Of a DNA stretch of 64,000 nt, positions 24,685 through 32,184 are shown in pieces. The stretch spans positions 496,001 to 560,000 of the forward strand of contig NZ_JAPVBG010000003.1 of the NCBI RefSeq assembly GCF_026967805.1. The letters are read 5' to 3'. The notes below the pieces were generated by a model. The model saw only the letters and a list, made by a program, of their open reading frames with translations. It had not been told where the DNA came from and made no database searches. Source of the DNA: Blastococcus sp. VKM Ac-2987. Its GTDB lineage: Bacteria > Actinomycetota > Actinomycetes > Mycobacteriales > Geodermatophilaceae. A program made the position numbers and the translations under genes. Position 1 is the stretch's first letter. Every line of letters starts with the position of its first letter.

Positions 24685-26184
24685 ATGGCAACCGAGCACG
24701 TGGACGTCCTGGTCGTGGGCGCCGGCCTCTCCGGCATCGGCGCCGCCTGCCACCTGGAGCTGGAGCGGCCGGGCACCAGCTACCTGCTGCTCGAGTCCCG
24801 GGCGGCCCTCGGCGGCACCTGGGACCTCTTCCGCTACCCGGGGATCCGGTCGGACTCCGACATGTTCACGCTGGGCTACTCCTTCCGGCCGTGGGACGAG
24901 GCGACGTCGATCGCCGACGGCCCGTCCATCCGCCGCTACATCGAGGACACCGCACGCGAGTACGGCGTCACCGGCAAGATCCGGTACCACCACCGCGTCC
25001 TCTCCGCGGAGTGGTCGACGGCGGACGGCCGGTGGACGGTCACCGCCGAGCGCACCGACACCGGCGAGACGGTGCAGCTCACCTGCTCCTGGCTCTCGGT
25101 CTGCTCCGGGTACTACCGCTACGACGAGGGCTTCCGCCCCTCCTTCGCGGGCGAGGAGCGCTTCGGCGGGCAGCTGGTGCACCCGCAGCACTGGCCCGAG
25201 GACCTCGACGTCACCGGCAAGCGGGTGGTCGTCATCGGCAGCGGCGCCACCGCCGTCACCCTCGTGCCCAACCTCGCCGAGCAGGCCGAGCACGTCACGA
25301 TGCTGCAGCGCACCCCGAGCTACGTCATGTCGCTGCCCAGCCGTGACCCGCTGGCGCAGTGGCTGCGCACGCGGCTGCCGGCCCGCATCGCCTATCCGGT
25401 CGTCCGCTGGAAGAACGTCCTCACGGCCACCGCGCTCTACCAGCTCAGCCGCCGCCGACCCGCGACGGTGCGGAAGATGATCCGCCGGCTCACCGAGAAG
25501 CAGCTGCCCGGGTTCGACGTCGACACGCACTTCAACCCGCCGTACGACCCGTGGGACCAGCGGCTGTGCCTGGTGCCCGACGGCGACCTGTTCCGCGCGC
25601 TGCGCCGCGGGAAGGCCTCGATCGTCACCGACCGGATCGCCGGCTTCACCGAGGACGGCATCGAGCTGGCGTCGGGGGAGCACCTGCCCGCCGACGTCGT
25701 GGTCACCGCCACCGGGCTGAACCTGCTCCCGGCGGGCGGGATGACCATCGCCGTGGACGGGGAGCAGGTGGAGCTGGCCGACACGGTCTCCTACAAGGGG
25801 ATGATGCTGTCGGGCGTGCCCAACTTCGCCATGGTCATCGGCTACACGAACGCCTCCTGGACGCTCAAGGCCGACCTGGTCAACGGCTACGTCTGCCGCC
25901 TGCTCGACCACATGGACGCGCACGGCTACGTCTCGGCGACGCCGCTCGCCCCGCCCGAGGGCGCCGACGCGCCGTTCCTCGACCTCGCGGCCGGCTACGT
26001 GCAGCGCAGCCTCGCCGGGCTGCCGAAGCAGGGCGGCCGTGCGCCGTGGCGACTGCACCAGAACTACCTGCGCGACGTCGCGGTGATGCGCCGCGGCCCG
26101 CTGGAGGACGAGGGCATGACCTTCCAGCCGCGCGTGCCGGCCGGTGCCCGGACCGTCGCCACGGCCGGGCGGACTGGAGCGTGA
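24685..26184 (+). CDS. ethA: EthA-type flavin-containing Baeyer-Villiger monooxygenase
   Basis: 499 residues against 489 for mycobacterial EthA. The FAD loop VVGAGLSGIGAACHL is at about 11-25, GGTWDLFRYPGIRSDSDMF at about 49-67, the Baeyer-Villiger fingerprint FGGQLVHPQHWPE at about 160-172, and the NADPH loop VVVIGSGATAVTLVPNLAE at about 182-200. Near the end, LPKQGGRAPWRLHQNYLRD matches the family closely. The enzyme inserts oxygen next to ketones or oxidises sulfur; the mycobacterial enzyme activates thioamide drugs, and its natural substrate is still debated. The ATG at 24685 is preceded by CGGAGATACGGC. The next gene, an SDR, overlaps by one base (TGATG), so ketone supply by the SDR and oxidation by EthA is an attractive inference. 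Confidence 0.92.
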   Translation: MATEHVDVLVVGAGLSGIGAACHLELERPGTSYLLLESRAALGGTWDLFRYPGIRSDSDMFTLGYSFRPWDEATSIADGPSIRRYIEDTAREYGVTGKIRYHHRVLSAEWSTADGRWTVTAERTDTGETVQLTCSWLSVCSGYYRYDEGFRPSFAGEERFGGQLVHPQHWPEDLDVTGKRVVVIGSGATAVTLVPNLAEQAEHVTMLQRTPSYVMSLPSRDPLAQWLRTRLPARIAYPVVRWKNVLTATALYQLSRRRPATVRKMIRRLTEKQLPGFDVDTHFNPPYDPWDQRLCLVPDGDLFRALRRGKASIVTDRIAGFTEDGIELASGEHLPADVVVTATGLNLLPAGGMTIAVDGEQVELADTVSYKGMMLSGVPNFAMVIGYTNASWTLKADLVNGYVCRLLDHMDAHGYVSATPLAPPEGADAPFLDLAAGYVQRSLAGLPKQGGRAPWRLHQNYLRDVAVMRRGPLEDEGMTFQPRVPAGARTVATAGRTGA

Positions 26185-27029
26185 TGGGTCCCTACGCGTT
26201 CGCCGGCGGGACGGCGGTCGTCACCGGCGCGGCCAGCGGCATCGGGGAGGCGCTGGCCGGGCAGCTCGCCGGCCGGGGCAGCCACCTGGTGCTGCTCGAC
26301 CGCGACGCCGAGCGGCTCGACGGGGTGGCCGGGCGGATCCGCGCCGACCACCCCGCGCTGCGGGTCGCCACCCACGTCGTCGACCTCGCCGACGACGAGG
26401 CGACCGCCCGGGTGGCCGCGCGGCTCGTCGCCGAGCACCCGGAGACCACGCTGCTGGTCAACAACGCCGGCGTGGCGCTCGGCGGGCGCTTCGACCAGGT
26501 CACCCTCGAGGAGTTCGAGTGGGTGATGGCGATCAACGTCCGCGCCGTCGTCCGGCTCACCCACACCCTGCTGCCGGTGCTCAAGGCGCACCCCGGCGCC
26601 CACGTGGTCAACGTGTCCAGCGTCTTCGGCATCTTCGCCCCGGCCGGCCAGGCCGCCTACGCGGCCAGCAAGTTCGCCGTGCGCGGGTTCAGCGAGGCGC
26701 TGCGGCACGAGCTCGCCGACGACGGCATCGGCGTGACCGTGGTGCACCCCGGCGGCATCCGCACCCGGATCGCGGAGAGCGCCCGGACCGGCTCCGGGGT
26801 CTCGGTGGAGGAGTACGAGGAGGGGCGCAGGCAGTTCGCCAAGCTGCTGCGGATGCCGCCGGAGGACGCCGCCGCGCAGATCGTCGCGGCGATCGAGCGG
26901 CGCCGGCCGCGGCTGCTCATCGGCTGGACCGCGACGGTGCCCGACGTCCTCGTGCGGCTGCTGCCGGGCACCTACTGGCGGCTGATGGCCCGCCGGGCGG
27001 CGCCGGCGAAGCCGAAGGGCGCAGCCTAG
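26184..27029 (+). CDS. Short-chain dehydrogenase/reductase in operon with ethA
   Basis: 281 residues. Classical SDR motifs are intact: TGAASGIG (about 14-21, cofactor loop), LLVNNAGVALGG (about 90-101), the catalytic Ser in VVNVSSVFGIFAP (about 141-153), YAASK (about 158-162), and HPGGIRT. The C-terminal 40 residues extend beyond the core with a hydrophobic stretch (TVPDVLVRLLPGTYWRLMARR), as in mycobacterial SDRs such as Rv3085, which also sits in an operon with a Baeyer-Villiger enzyme (mymA). It probably interconverts an alcohol and the ketone that EthA oxidises; the substrate is unknown. Translation is coupled to ethA. Confidence 0.85.
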   Translation: MGPYAFAGGTAVVTGAASGIGEALAGQLAGRGSHLVLLDRDAERLDGVAGRIRADHPALRVATHVVDLADDEATARVAARLVAEHPETTLLVNNAGVALGGRFDQVTLEEFEWVMAINVRAVVRLTHTLLPVLKAHPGAHVVNVSSVFGIFAPAGQAAYAASKFAVRGFSEALRHELADDGIGVTVVHPGGIRTRIAESARTGSGVSVEEYEEGRRQFAKLLRMPPEDAAAQIVAAIERRRPRLLIGWTATVPDVLVRLLPGTYWRLMARRAAPAKPKGAA

Positions 27030-27092
27030 GCCGACCCCGGCCGGGGCTCGGTGACGGGAAAAGCGGTTGCGGCGGGCGGTAGGACTTCGGAC

Positions 27093-28106
27093 GTGAGCGC
27101 TCCGACCTCCCGCATCGTCGATCTCGGTCCCGAGGACGGCCTGTTCGCGCCGTGGTGCGAGGTGTGGGCGGCGTCCGAGCGGGCCGACCGTCCGGAGGAC
27201 CCGTCGCGCCCGGCGCAGGAACACCTCGCGCTCGGCCGCGAGCTGGTGGCCCCCGGGGGCTCCCGGGACGGCGTCCACCGGGCGGCCGTGGTCGACGGTG
27301 CCGTCGTCGGCGCGCTCCGCGTGCTGCTCCCGCGCAAGGACAATCCGACCGTCGCGATCGTCGACGTCGCGGTGCACCCCGACGCCCGTCGCCGGGGGCT
27401 GGGCAGCGCGCTGCTGGCGTCGGGGCGGGCGCTCGCCGCGGAGCGTGGCCGCACCGTGCTGATCGCGGAGGTCGACGAGCCGGGGCCCGGGTCGCCGGGG
27501 CGCGCCTTCGCGGCAGCGCACGGCTGGGCCTGCGACCTGGTCGAGACGCGGCGGGACCTCGTGCTGCCACCCGACGAGGACCGGCTGTCGGCGCTGGAGG
27601 CCGAGGCCGCGCGGGCGGGCGCCGGGTACGACGTCCGCACCTGGCAGGACCGGACGCCGGACGCGCTGCTCGACGACCGGGCGCTGCTGGAGCGGCGGAT
27701 GACGACCGACGCCCCGCACGGCGACCTGCCGGTCGAGGAGGAGGAGTGGGACGGCGGGCGGATCCGCGAGTACGAGCGGTCGCACGTCGCCCGGGGCCGC
27801 ACGGTCCTCTCCGCCGGTGCGGTGACCCGGGACGGCCGGCTGGTCGCGTTCACCGACCTGCAGATCCCGCTCGCCCAGCCGGCGCGCGCTTCCCAGGGCG
27901 GGACGCTGGTGCTCCGCGAGCACCGCGGTCACCGGCTCGGCGCCCGGGTCAAGGCGGCCGTGCTGCGGGAGGTGGCCGAGCGGTTCCCCGAGGTGCGCCG
28001 GATCAGCACGTACAACGCCGAGAGCAACACCCCGATGGTGGCGGTCAACGAGGCGTTCGGGTTCCGGCCCGCCGGCCGGCTGTCGTCCTGGTCGGCGCGG
28101 CTCTGA
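27093..28106 (+). CDS. Tandem GNAT-family N-acetyltransferase
   Basis: 337 residues from the GTG at 27093. There are two GNAT folds. The first spans about 10-165, with acetyl-CoA loop VHPDARRRGLGSALL near 96-110. The second spans about 175-337, with REHRGHRLGARVKAAVL near 277-293 and the closing STYNAESNTPMVAVNEAFGF near 308-327. Both acetyl-CoA pockets appear intact in the first copy and slightly divergent in the second. Tandem GNAT proteins include mycothiol synthase MshD, but the diagnostic overall sequence is not matched and I would not call it mshD. A longer start at 27051 is possible; TAGGACT just upstream of the GTG may be a -10. Confidence 0.78.
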   Translation: MSAPTSRIVDLGPEDGLFAPWCEVWAASERADRPEDPSRPAQEHLALGRELVAPGGSRDGVHRAAVVDGAVVGALRVLLPRKDNPTVAIVDVAVHPDARRRGLGSALLASGRALAAERGRTVLIAEVDEPGPGSPGRAFAAAHGWACDLVETRRDLVLPPDEDRLSALEAEAARAGAGYDVRTWQDRTPDALLDDRALLERRMTTDAPHGDLPVEEEEWDGGRIREYERSHVARGRTVLSAGAVTRDGRLVAFTDLQIPLAQPARASQGGTLVLREHRGHRLGARVKAAVLREVAERFPEVRRISTYNAESNTPMVAVNEAFGFRPAGRLSSWSARL

Positions 28107-28157
28107 GGTCCCCCGGTCGCCCGCACCGGCGCACCGCCGGTGCGGTTGACTGCCCGG

Positions 28158-28814
28158 GTGGACCGTCCCGTTCCCCCGGAGTTCGTCCGCGCCCACACCC
28201 GCCCGGTGCGGCCCGAGCTGGTGCCCGAGGTCGAGCTGCTGGTCGCCGCCGACGTCGTCGCCCTCTGGGAGGCGATGGAGACCGAGCAGGGGCGCACCTC
28301 CACCGAGCCGCCGTTCTGGGCGGCGGCCTGGCCGGGCGGTCAGGCCCTCGCCCGCTACGTGCTGGACCACCCCGCCCTCGTGGCCGGGCGCACCGTGCTC
28401 GACCTGGGTGCCGGCAGCGGGCTGGTCGCCGTGGCGGCGGTGCGCGCCGGGGCGAGCTCCGTGCTCGCCAGCGACGTCGACCCGTTCGCGCTGACCGCAG
28501 TCGCGGTGAACGCCGAGCGGAACGGGACGCCGGGGATCACCCCCGTGGGCCACGTGCTGGGGGAGGGGCCGCCGGACGTGGCGGTGATCCTGGCCGGCGA
28601 CGTCTGCTACGACCGCGAGATGACCGATCGGGTGCTGCCCTTCCTCGAGGCCGCCCGCGCCCGCGGGGCCGAAGTTCTGATCGGCGACCCCGGCCGCGTC
28701 TACCTCCCCGAGGACCGGCTGACCGCGCTGGCGGTGTACGACGTCCCCGACACCGAGCCGTCGCCCACCCTCCCCGCGGCGGTGCGCCGGACGACCGTCT
28801 GGCGGCTGCCCTGA
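28158..28814 (+). CDS. Class I SAM methyltransferase (Nnt1/ETFB-lysine methyltransferase-like)
   Basis: 218 residues from the GTG at 28158; an in-frame GTG at 28140 would add six residues. Motif I is TVLDLGAGSGLVAVAAVRAG (about 77-96), motif II VLASDVDPFALTAVAVNAERNG (about 100-121) and the post-motif VILAGDVCYDREM (about 140-152). The FWAAAWPGGQALARY lead-in (about 54-68) is typical of the PrmA/ETFB lysine methyltransferase and Nnt1 group, so a protein side chain may be the substrate. No neighbouring gene points to a target. It is followed by the riboswitch-controlled gene. Confidence 0.78.
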   Translation: MDRPVPPEFVRAHTRPVRPELVPEVELLVAADVVALWEAMETEQGRTSTEPPFWAAAWPGGQALARYVLDHPALVAGRTVLDLGAGSGLVAVAAVRAGASSVLASDVDPFALTAVAVNAERNGTPGITPVGHVLGEGPPDVAVILAGDVCYDREMTDRVLPFLEAARARGAEVLIGDPGRVYLPEDRLTALAVYDVPDTEPSPTLPAAVRRTTVWRLP

Positions 28815-28859
28815 GCTGTCCGCGAGACGACCCGCACACAGGAAGTTCCCCCGGGGGGA

Positions 28860-28889
28860 TTGTCACGAACGGATAACGCTGGTTACCGT
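28860..28889 (+). promoter_or_regulatory. Promoter of the riboswitch leader
   Basis: TTGTCA (28860-28865), an 18-base spacer and TACCGT (28884-28889) form a housekeeping-type promoter. The predicted start, near 28896, lies about 45 bases before the riboswitch. The same TACCGT -10 is used in front of ethA and pcaH. Confidence 0.55.
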
Positions 28890-28939
28890 GGCTCCGCCCG
28901 GCCGGTCGTTCACTCCCCATCCGGGGAGGTCCGCCGGGC

Positions 28940-29080
28940 GCCGCCGAGTTCTCCGCAGCATCGCGCCGCGGGGGAGCCGGGGACCCACCGCAGCACCGGG
29001 GTGAATCGCGCGCCGCGTACGTCGCGGCGCGGGTAGGGCGACTTCCACGCCCGAATCCGTCAGCTAACTCGGTAGGCGGC
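28940..29080 (+). ncRNA. ydaO/yuaA-type cyclic di-AMP riboswitch
   Basis: The leader contains the conserved blocks of this class in order: CCGAGTTCTCCGC near 28943-28955, GGGGAGCCGGGGACCCA near 28970-28986, CGGGGTGAATCGCGC near 28997-29012, GTAGGGCGACTTCC near 29033-29046, and ACGCCCGAATCCGTCAGCTA near 29047-29066. The closing stem pairs GCCGCC (28940-28945) with GGCGGC (29075-29080), and a GCGCCGCG/CGCGGCGC stem forms an inner helix (about 29009-29031). In actinobacteria this element sits in front of wall-lytic enzymes and turns expression off when c-di-AMP rises; the transglycosylase downstream fits. The switch mechanism (termination or translation) is not clear from the sequence. Confidence 0.9.
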
Positions 29081-29107
29081 ACGACGGAAGAAACGGAGAG
29101 CCGCCGC

Positions 29108-29182
29108 ATGGCGAGCCTGCGGGCCCACCTTGCACGGAACCGGAGCCGGTACGGAGCCTCGCGCGCGCCTTCCCCGCGCTGA
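29108..29182 (+). CDS. Possible 24-residue leader ORF between riboswitch and transglycosylase
   Basis: An ATG at 29108, with GGAGAG about nine bases upstream, opens 24 codons rich in Arg, Ala and Ser (starting MASLRAHLARN) and ending in TGA at 29180. It lies in the leader after the riboswitch and about 108 bases before the transglycosylase ATG. It may be a translated leader peptide, the remnant of an older start of the transglycosylase, or chance. Base composition does not separate these. Confidence 0.3.
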   Translation: MASLRAHLARNRSRYGASRAPSPR

Positions 29183-29238
29183 GCGCCCGGGCGCCCTGCC
29201 CGACACCCGCTGCCACTCGACCACCCCCCTGCAGCTGT

Positions 29239-29254
29239 CCGCCGCGAACGGCGG
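29239..29254 (+). other. Hairpin in the riboswitch leader before the transglycosylase
   Basis: CCGCCG-CGAA-CGGCGG is a six-pair stem with a CGAA loop, 37 bases upstream of the transglycosylase ATG. It could be part of the expression platform by exposing or hiding the weak GGAG ribosome site at about 29275. No U-run follows. Confidence 0.35.
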
Positions 29255-29290
29255 GCCCGCTGTGCCCTGCCCCTGGAGCAGTTCCTCCCC

Positions 29291-30148
29291 ATGAACCTTC
29301 GCGCCACCTCGATCACCCGCGCTCTCCGGCCGAAGGCCGGGCGCCGTCCCGCCGGTGCCGTCCGCCGCCCGGCGCTGCTGCTGGCCGTCGCCGCCGCCGG
29401 CGCACTGGTCGTCAACGTCGTCGTCACCAACGAGCCGGAGGCCCATGCCAAGCCGCAGCTGGCGTCGGTCAGCGTCGCCGCGCAGCTGGGCATCCCCGCC
29501 GAGGCGCCGCCGGCCGACGCCGTCGAGTCCGCTGTCGACTCCCTGGCCCCGCTCGCGGCGAGCCGCAGCGAGCGGGCCGCCGAGCAGACCGCGGCCGCCG
29601 AGGCCCGGGCCGCCGCCGAGCAGGCCGAGCTCGACCGCCGGGCCGCGGAGGAGGCCGCTCGCCTGGCGGCGGAGGAGGCCGCCCGGCGCGCCGCCGAGGA
29701 GGCCGCCCGCGCCGAGGCCGCGCGTGCCGAGGCCGCCCGCGTGGAGGCCGCCCGTGCCGCCGAGGCGCAGGCCGCGGCCGCCGCCCCCCGTCGCAGCACC
29801 AGCGCCCCGGCCGCTACCGCGCCGGCCGCGCCGGCGGCCCCGGCCCCGGCGCCCGCCGCGCCGGCCGGGTCGTTCAAGGAGTACGCGATGGGCAAGGTGG
29901 GCGCCGGCCAGTTCAGCTGCCTGGAGAGCTTGTGGGGCAAGGAGAGCGGCTGGAACCCCAACGCGCAGAACCCGAGCAGCACCGCCTACGGCATCGCGCA
30001 GTTCCTCGACTCGACCTGGGCCGGGACGGGCATCGCCAAGACCTCCGACGGCTACCGGCAGATCGACGCGGGGCTGATCTACATCCAGAACCGCTACGGC
30101 ACGCCGTGCGCCGCGTGGGCGCACTCCCAGTCGACCGGCTGGTACTGA
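29291..30148 (+). CDS. Secreted lytic transglycosylase-like protein with Ala/Glu helix
   Basis: 285 residues. A twin-Arg-flanked hydrophobic segment (about 32-46, LLLAVAAAGALVVNVVV) followed by AHA is a signal peptide or anchor. Residues about 95-160 are an Ala/Glu/Arg coiled coil of EEAAR repeats, then an Ala/Pro linker to about 193. The C-terminal 85 residues are a lysozyme-like domain: LWGKESGWNPNAQNP with the presumed catalytic Glu near 219, then STAYGIAQFLDSTW. Two Cys (about 210 and 274) may form a disulfide. It should cleave or remodel peptidoglycan outside the membrane. Control by the c-di-AMP riboswitch at 28940 fits wall-stress regulation. A hairpin terminator follows at 30187. Confidence 0.85.
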   Translation: MNLRATSITRALRPKAGRRPAGAVRRPALLLAVAAAGALVVNVVVTNEPEAHAKPQLASVSVAAQLGIPAEAPPADAVESAVDSLAPLAASRSERAAEQTAAAEARAAAEQAELDRRAAEEAARLAAEEAARRAAEEAARAEAARAEAARVEAARAAEAQAAAAAPRRSTSAPAATAPAAPAAPAPAPAAPAGSFKEYAMGKVGAGQFSCLESLWGKESGWNPNAQNPSSTAYGIAQFLDSTWAGTGIAKTSDGYRQIDAGLIYIQNRYGTPCAAWAHSQSTGWY

Positions 30149-30186
30149 GCCGGCTCGCAGCGGGAGCTGCAGCGCAGCAGGAGGAC

Positions 30187-30219
30187 GAGGTCGCCGATCC
30201 CGCAGGGGTCGGCGACCTC
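30187..30219 (+). terminator. Hairpin after the transglycosylase gene
   Basis: Fifteen bases (30187-30201) pair with 30205-30219, with one G-U pair and a GCA loop, 39 bases after the stop. The stem is long and GC-rich without a U-run. The rest of 30149-30373 shows nothing I can name. Confidence 0.6.
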
Positions 30220-30373
30220 GCCGTCTCCGGGCCCGGCCCCGGTCGGTCGCCCGGGCGGTCGCGCCCGTCGGCGAGCTCCGCGGCCGGCTCCGGCGAGCCC
30301 GCTCCCGCCTGACCGGGCACCGACGGCGCGCCCTCCCTAAGGTCGGGTCAGGACCACGGCCGGAGGGGGAGCG

Positions 30374-30757
30374 ATGACCGAGGGCGAGGACAGCCGGCGA
30401 GCCGCCGCGCAGAGCGGGATCGTGGGCCGGTCGATCGACGAGTTCGTGCACCAGCTGCGCGGGTTCAGCGACCGCGCGCGCAACCTGGCCGGCGCCGTTC
30501 CCGGCAGGCTGTCGCTGCCGGCCCTGCCCAGCCCGCCGGGGGCTATGTCGGCGGCGCAGGTGCGCGCCATCGCCGACGTCGTCAAGGCCCAGCGGCAGTC
30601 GATCGCGGCGATGAGCGCCCAGCTGCAGGCCTTCGACCAGCAGCTCGCCGTCCTCGAGAAGATCCTCGACCCGCTGGTCGAGTGGAGCTCCAGCTGGGCT
30701 CGGCTGGAGGAGGCCGTCGGCGACTTCGTCCGCCGGGAGCCGCCTCCCGAGGGCTGA
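30374..30757 (+). CDS. Hypothetical helical protein
   Basis: 127 residues, not recognised. The middle (about 57-100, MSAAQVRAIADVVKAQRQSI and onward) is predicted helical with a heptad-like spacing, and the ends are polar. The ATG is preceded by GGAGGGGGAGCG. A similar style of short helical protein (IPGFSELLALLQTQTEAL) is encoded at 31495-31926 on the other side of the TSUP transporter gene, so they may belong to one functional set, but I cannot show homology by eye. No membrane segment or signal. It converges with the transporter gene, with 3 bases between. Confidence 0.6.
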   Translation: MTEGEDSRRAAAQSGIVGRSIDEFVHQLRGFSDRARNLAGAVPGRLSLPALPSPPGAMSAAQVRAIADVVKAQRQSIAAMSAQLQAFDQQLAVLEKILDPLVEWSSSWARLEEAVGDFVRREPPPEG

Positions 30758-30760
30758 CGG

Positions 30761-31492
30761 TCAGCCGGCCAGCGACCTGACCAGCAGCGCCGCGCCGGAG
30801 ACCACGCACAGGACCAGCGCCGCGCGGCGCATGGCCGGCAGGGCCAGCCGCCGCCGCAGCGGGCCGGCGGCGGCGTAGCCGAGCAGCACGAACGGCACCA
30901 GGACCGCACCGGAGCCCAGGCCGGTGCCCGAGAGCTCGCCGCCGGCCACCAGCACGGCGAGGGAGAGCACCGTCGTCCCGACGAAGAACAGCGACAGGTT
31001 GGCTCGCTGGGCGGCCGGTGTGGGCGCCCGGTAGGTGAGCACCAGCGGCGGCCCCGGCGTCGCCGCGACCGTCGACAACGCGCCCGAGGTGAAGCCGGCG
31101 ACGGTCAGCGCGCCTCGCCCGCCCGGCAGCCGGATCCCGGCGAGCGCCGCCCCGCAGGCGGCCAGCACCACGACGCCGACCGTTATGCCCAACACTCGTC
31201 CGTCGATCACCTGCACGAGCCCCAGACCGGCGACGACGCCGGGGACCGAGGCCAGCATCGCCCCGCGCATGGCGGCGAACTCCAGCGCGGCCCGCTCCCG
31301 CCACAGCACCGGCAGCAGGGAGGCGAGCGTGCCGACCAGTAGCGGCCCGGGTACGAGTGCGGGCTGGACGAGCAGCACCAGCGGTCCGGCGAGCAGGCCG
31401 AAGCCCATGCCGGTCGCCGTCTGCACGATCGATGCCACCAGCACCGCCACGCCGCAGACGAGCAGGGCGAGAGGCTCGGGGGCCGCCTCCAC
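30761..31492 (-). CDS. TauE/SafE (TSUP) family membrane transporter
   Basis: 243 residues with about eight hydrophobic segments. The N-terminal ASIVQTATGMGFGLLAGPLVLL (about 19-40) and the later VAGFTSGALSTVAATPGPPLVL (about 142-163) are the paired TSUP repeats with their conserved Gly/Pro. Members export or import sulfur-containing or organic anions such as sulfite, sulfoacetate or taurine derivatives; the substrate is unknown here. The GTG at 31492 lies two bases after the stop of the upstream hypothetical gene, so the two form an operon. The frame stays open upstream to 32146 as a shadow of that gene. Confidence 0.8.
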   Translation of the reverse strand: MEAAPEPLALLVCGVAVLVASIVQTATGMGFGLLAGPLVLLVQPALVPGPLLVGTLASLLPVLWRERAALEFAAMRGAMLASVPGVVAGLGLVQVIDGRVLGITVGVVVLAACGAALAGIRLPGGRGALTVAGFTSGALSTVAATPGPPLVLTYRAPTPAAQRANLSLFFVGTTVLSLAVLVAGGELSGTGLGSGAVLVPFVLLGYAAAGPLRRRLALPAMRRAALVLCVVSGAALLVRSLAG

Positions 31493-31494
31493 GC

Positions 31495-31926
31495 TCAGTG
31501 GCCGTCGTCCTCCGCCGCGGGACGACGGCGCAGCAGGCCGGTCACCGACCCCACCCGGTCCTGCGCCTGCCGGAGGCCGTGGATCAACGGCATCAGGTCG
31601 TCGTGGATGCGGCGCAGGGTGTCGGGCACGGTGTCCACGGCCGGGTCGTCGAGCACCCGGCCGACCCGCTCGAGGCCGGGGCGCAACGCCCGCACCGGCT
31701 CCTCCAGGTCCTCGACCAGGTCCTCCAGCCGCTCGGCGATCCGCTGCGCGGAGGCGATCGTGTCCCGCGCCGACGTGGTCGCCGCGGTCAGCTCGCGGAC
31801 GGTGGCGTTGAGGTCGGAGAGGGTCCGGGGCAGCTGCGCCAGCGCCTCGGTCTGCGTCTGCAGCAGGGCGAGCAGCTCGCTGAACCCGGGGATGCGGGGG
31901 ATGCCGAGACCGCGGAAGGGATCCAC
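31495..31926 (-). CDS. Hypothetical coiled-coil protein upstream of TSUP transporter
   Basis: 143 residues from the GTG at 31926; a GTG at 32064 would add 46 residues of shadow-like composition and cannot be fully excluded. It begins VDPFRGLGIPRIPGFSELLA and then consists mostly of amphipathic helix with Leu/Ala/Thr heptads (about 20-105), ending in a basic-acidic tail. No family recognised. Chemotaxis-receptor-like or phasin-like helical scaffolds have such composition, but that is only an impression. Co-transcription with the TSUP gene is likely. The 258 bases between it and the STAS gene (31927-32184) show no other gene. Confidence 0.55.
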   Translation of the reverse strand: MDPFRGLGIPRIPGFSELLALLQTQTEALAQLPRTLSDLNATVRELTAATTSARDTIASAQRIAERLEDLVEDLEEPVRALRPGLERVGRVLDDPAVDTVPDTLRRIHDDLMPLIHGLRQAQDRVGSVTGLLRRRPAAEDDGH

Positions 31927-32184
31927 CGGGAAACCGTGGGCGACCGAGACGTGCAGCGCAACCCGGCGCGCCCGGGGCGACGCAGAGGCCGTCGCTTCGA
32001 CCGCTGGATCTGGGCCCCCGGAACCGCCGGCAGTCCTGGCGACCGTGCCGCCGAGGGTGCCCACCCGGAACCGCCGGCACCCCTCGCGCGCTCGGGGGCC
32101 TGGCGGGGAGGAGAGGTGTGACGCGCGAAGTCGCAGCGGAGAGCATGGTCGTCGTCGCCCAGGGACGACGGCGAGGTCAGCAGG

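Noticed and set aside
24540-24776. Longer version of ethR starting at 24776.
   Set aside because: It would cover the operator and the ethA start; the 217-residue form matches mycobacterial EthR in length and has a -10 at the right distance.
27093-28106. Calling the tandem GNAT protein mycothiol synthase (mshD).
   Set aside because: Tandem GNAT layout alone is not enough; no MshD-specific sequence was recognised and no mycothiol gene is near.
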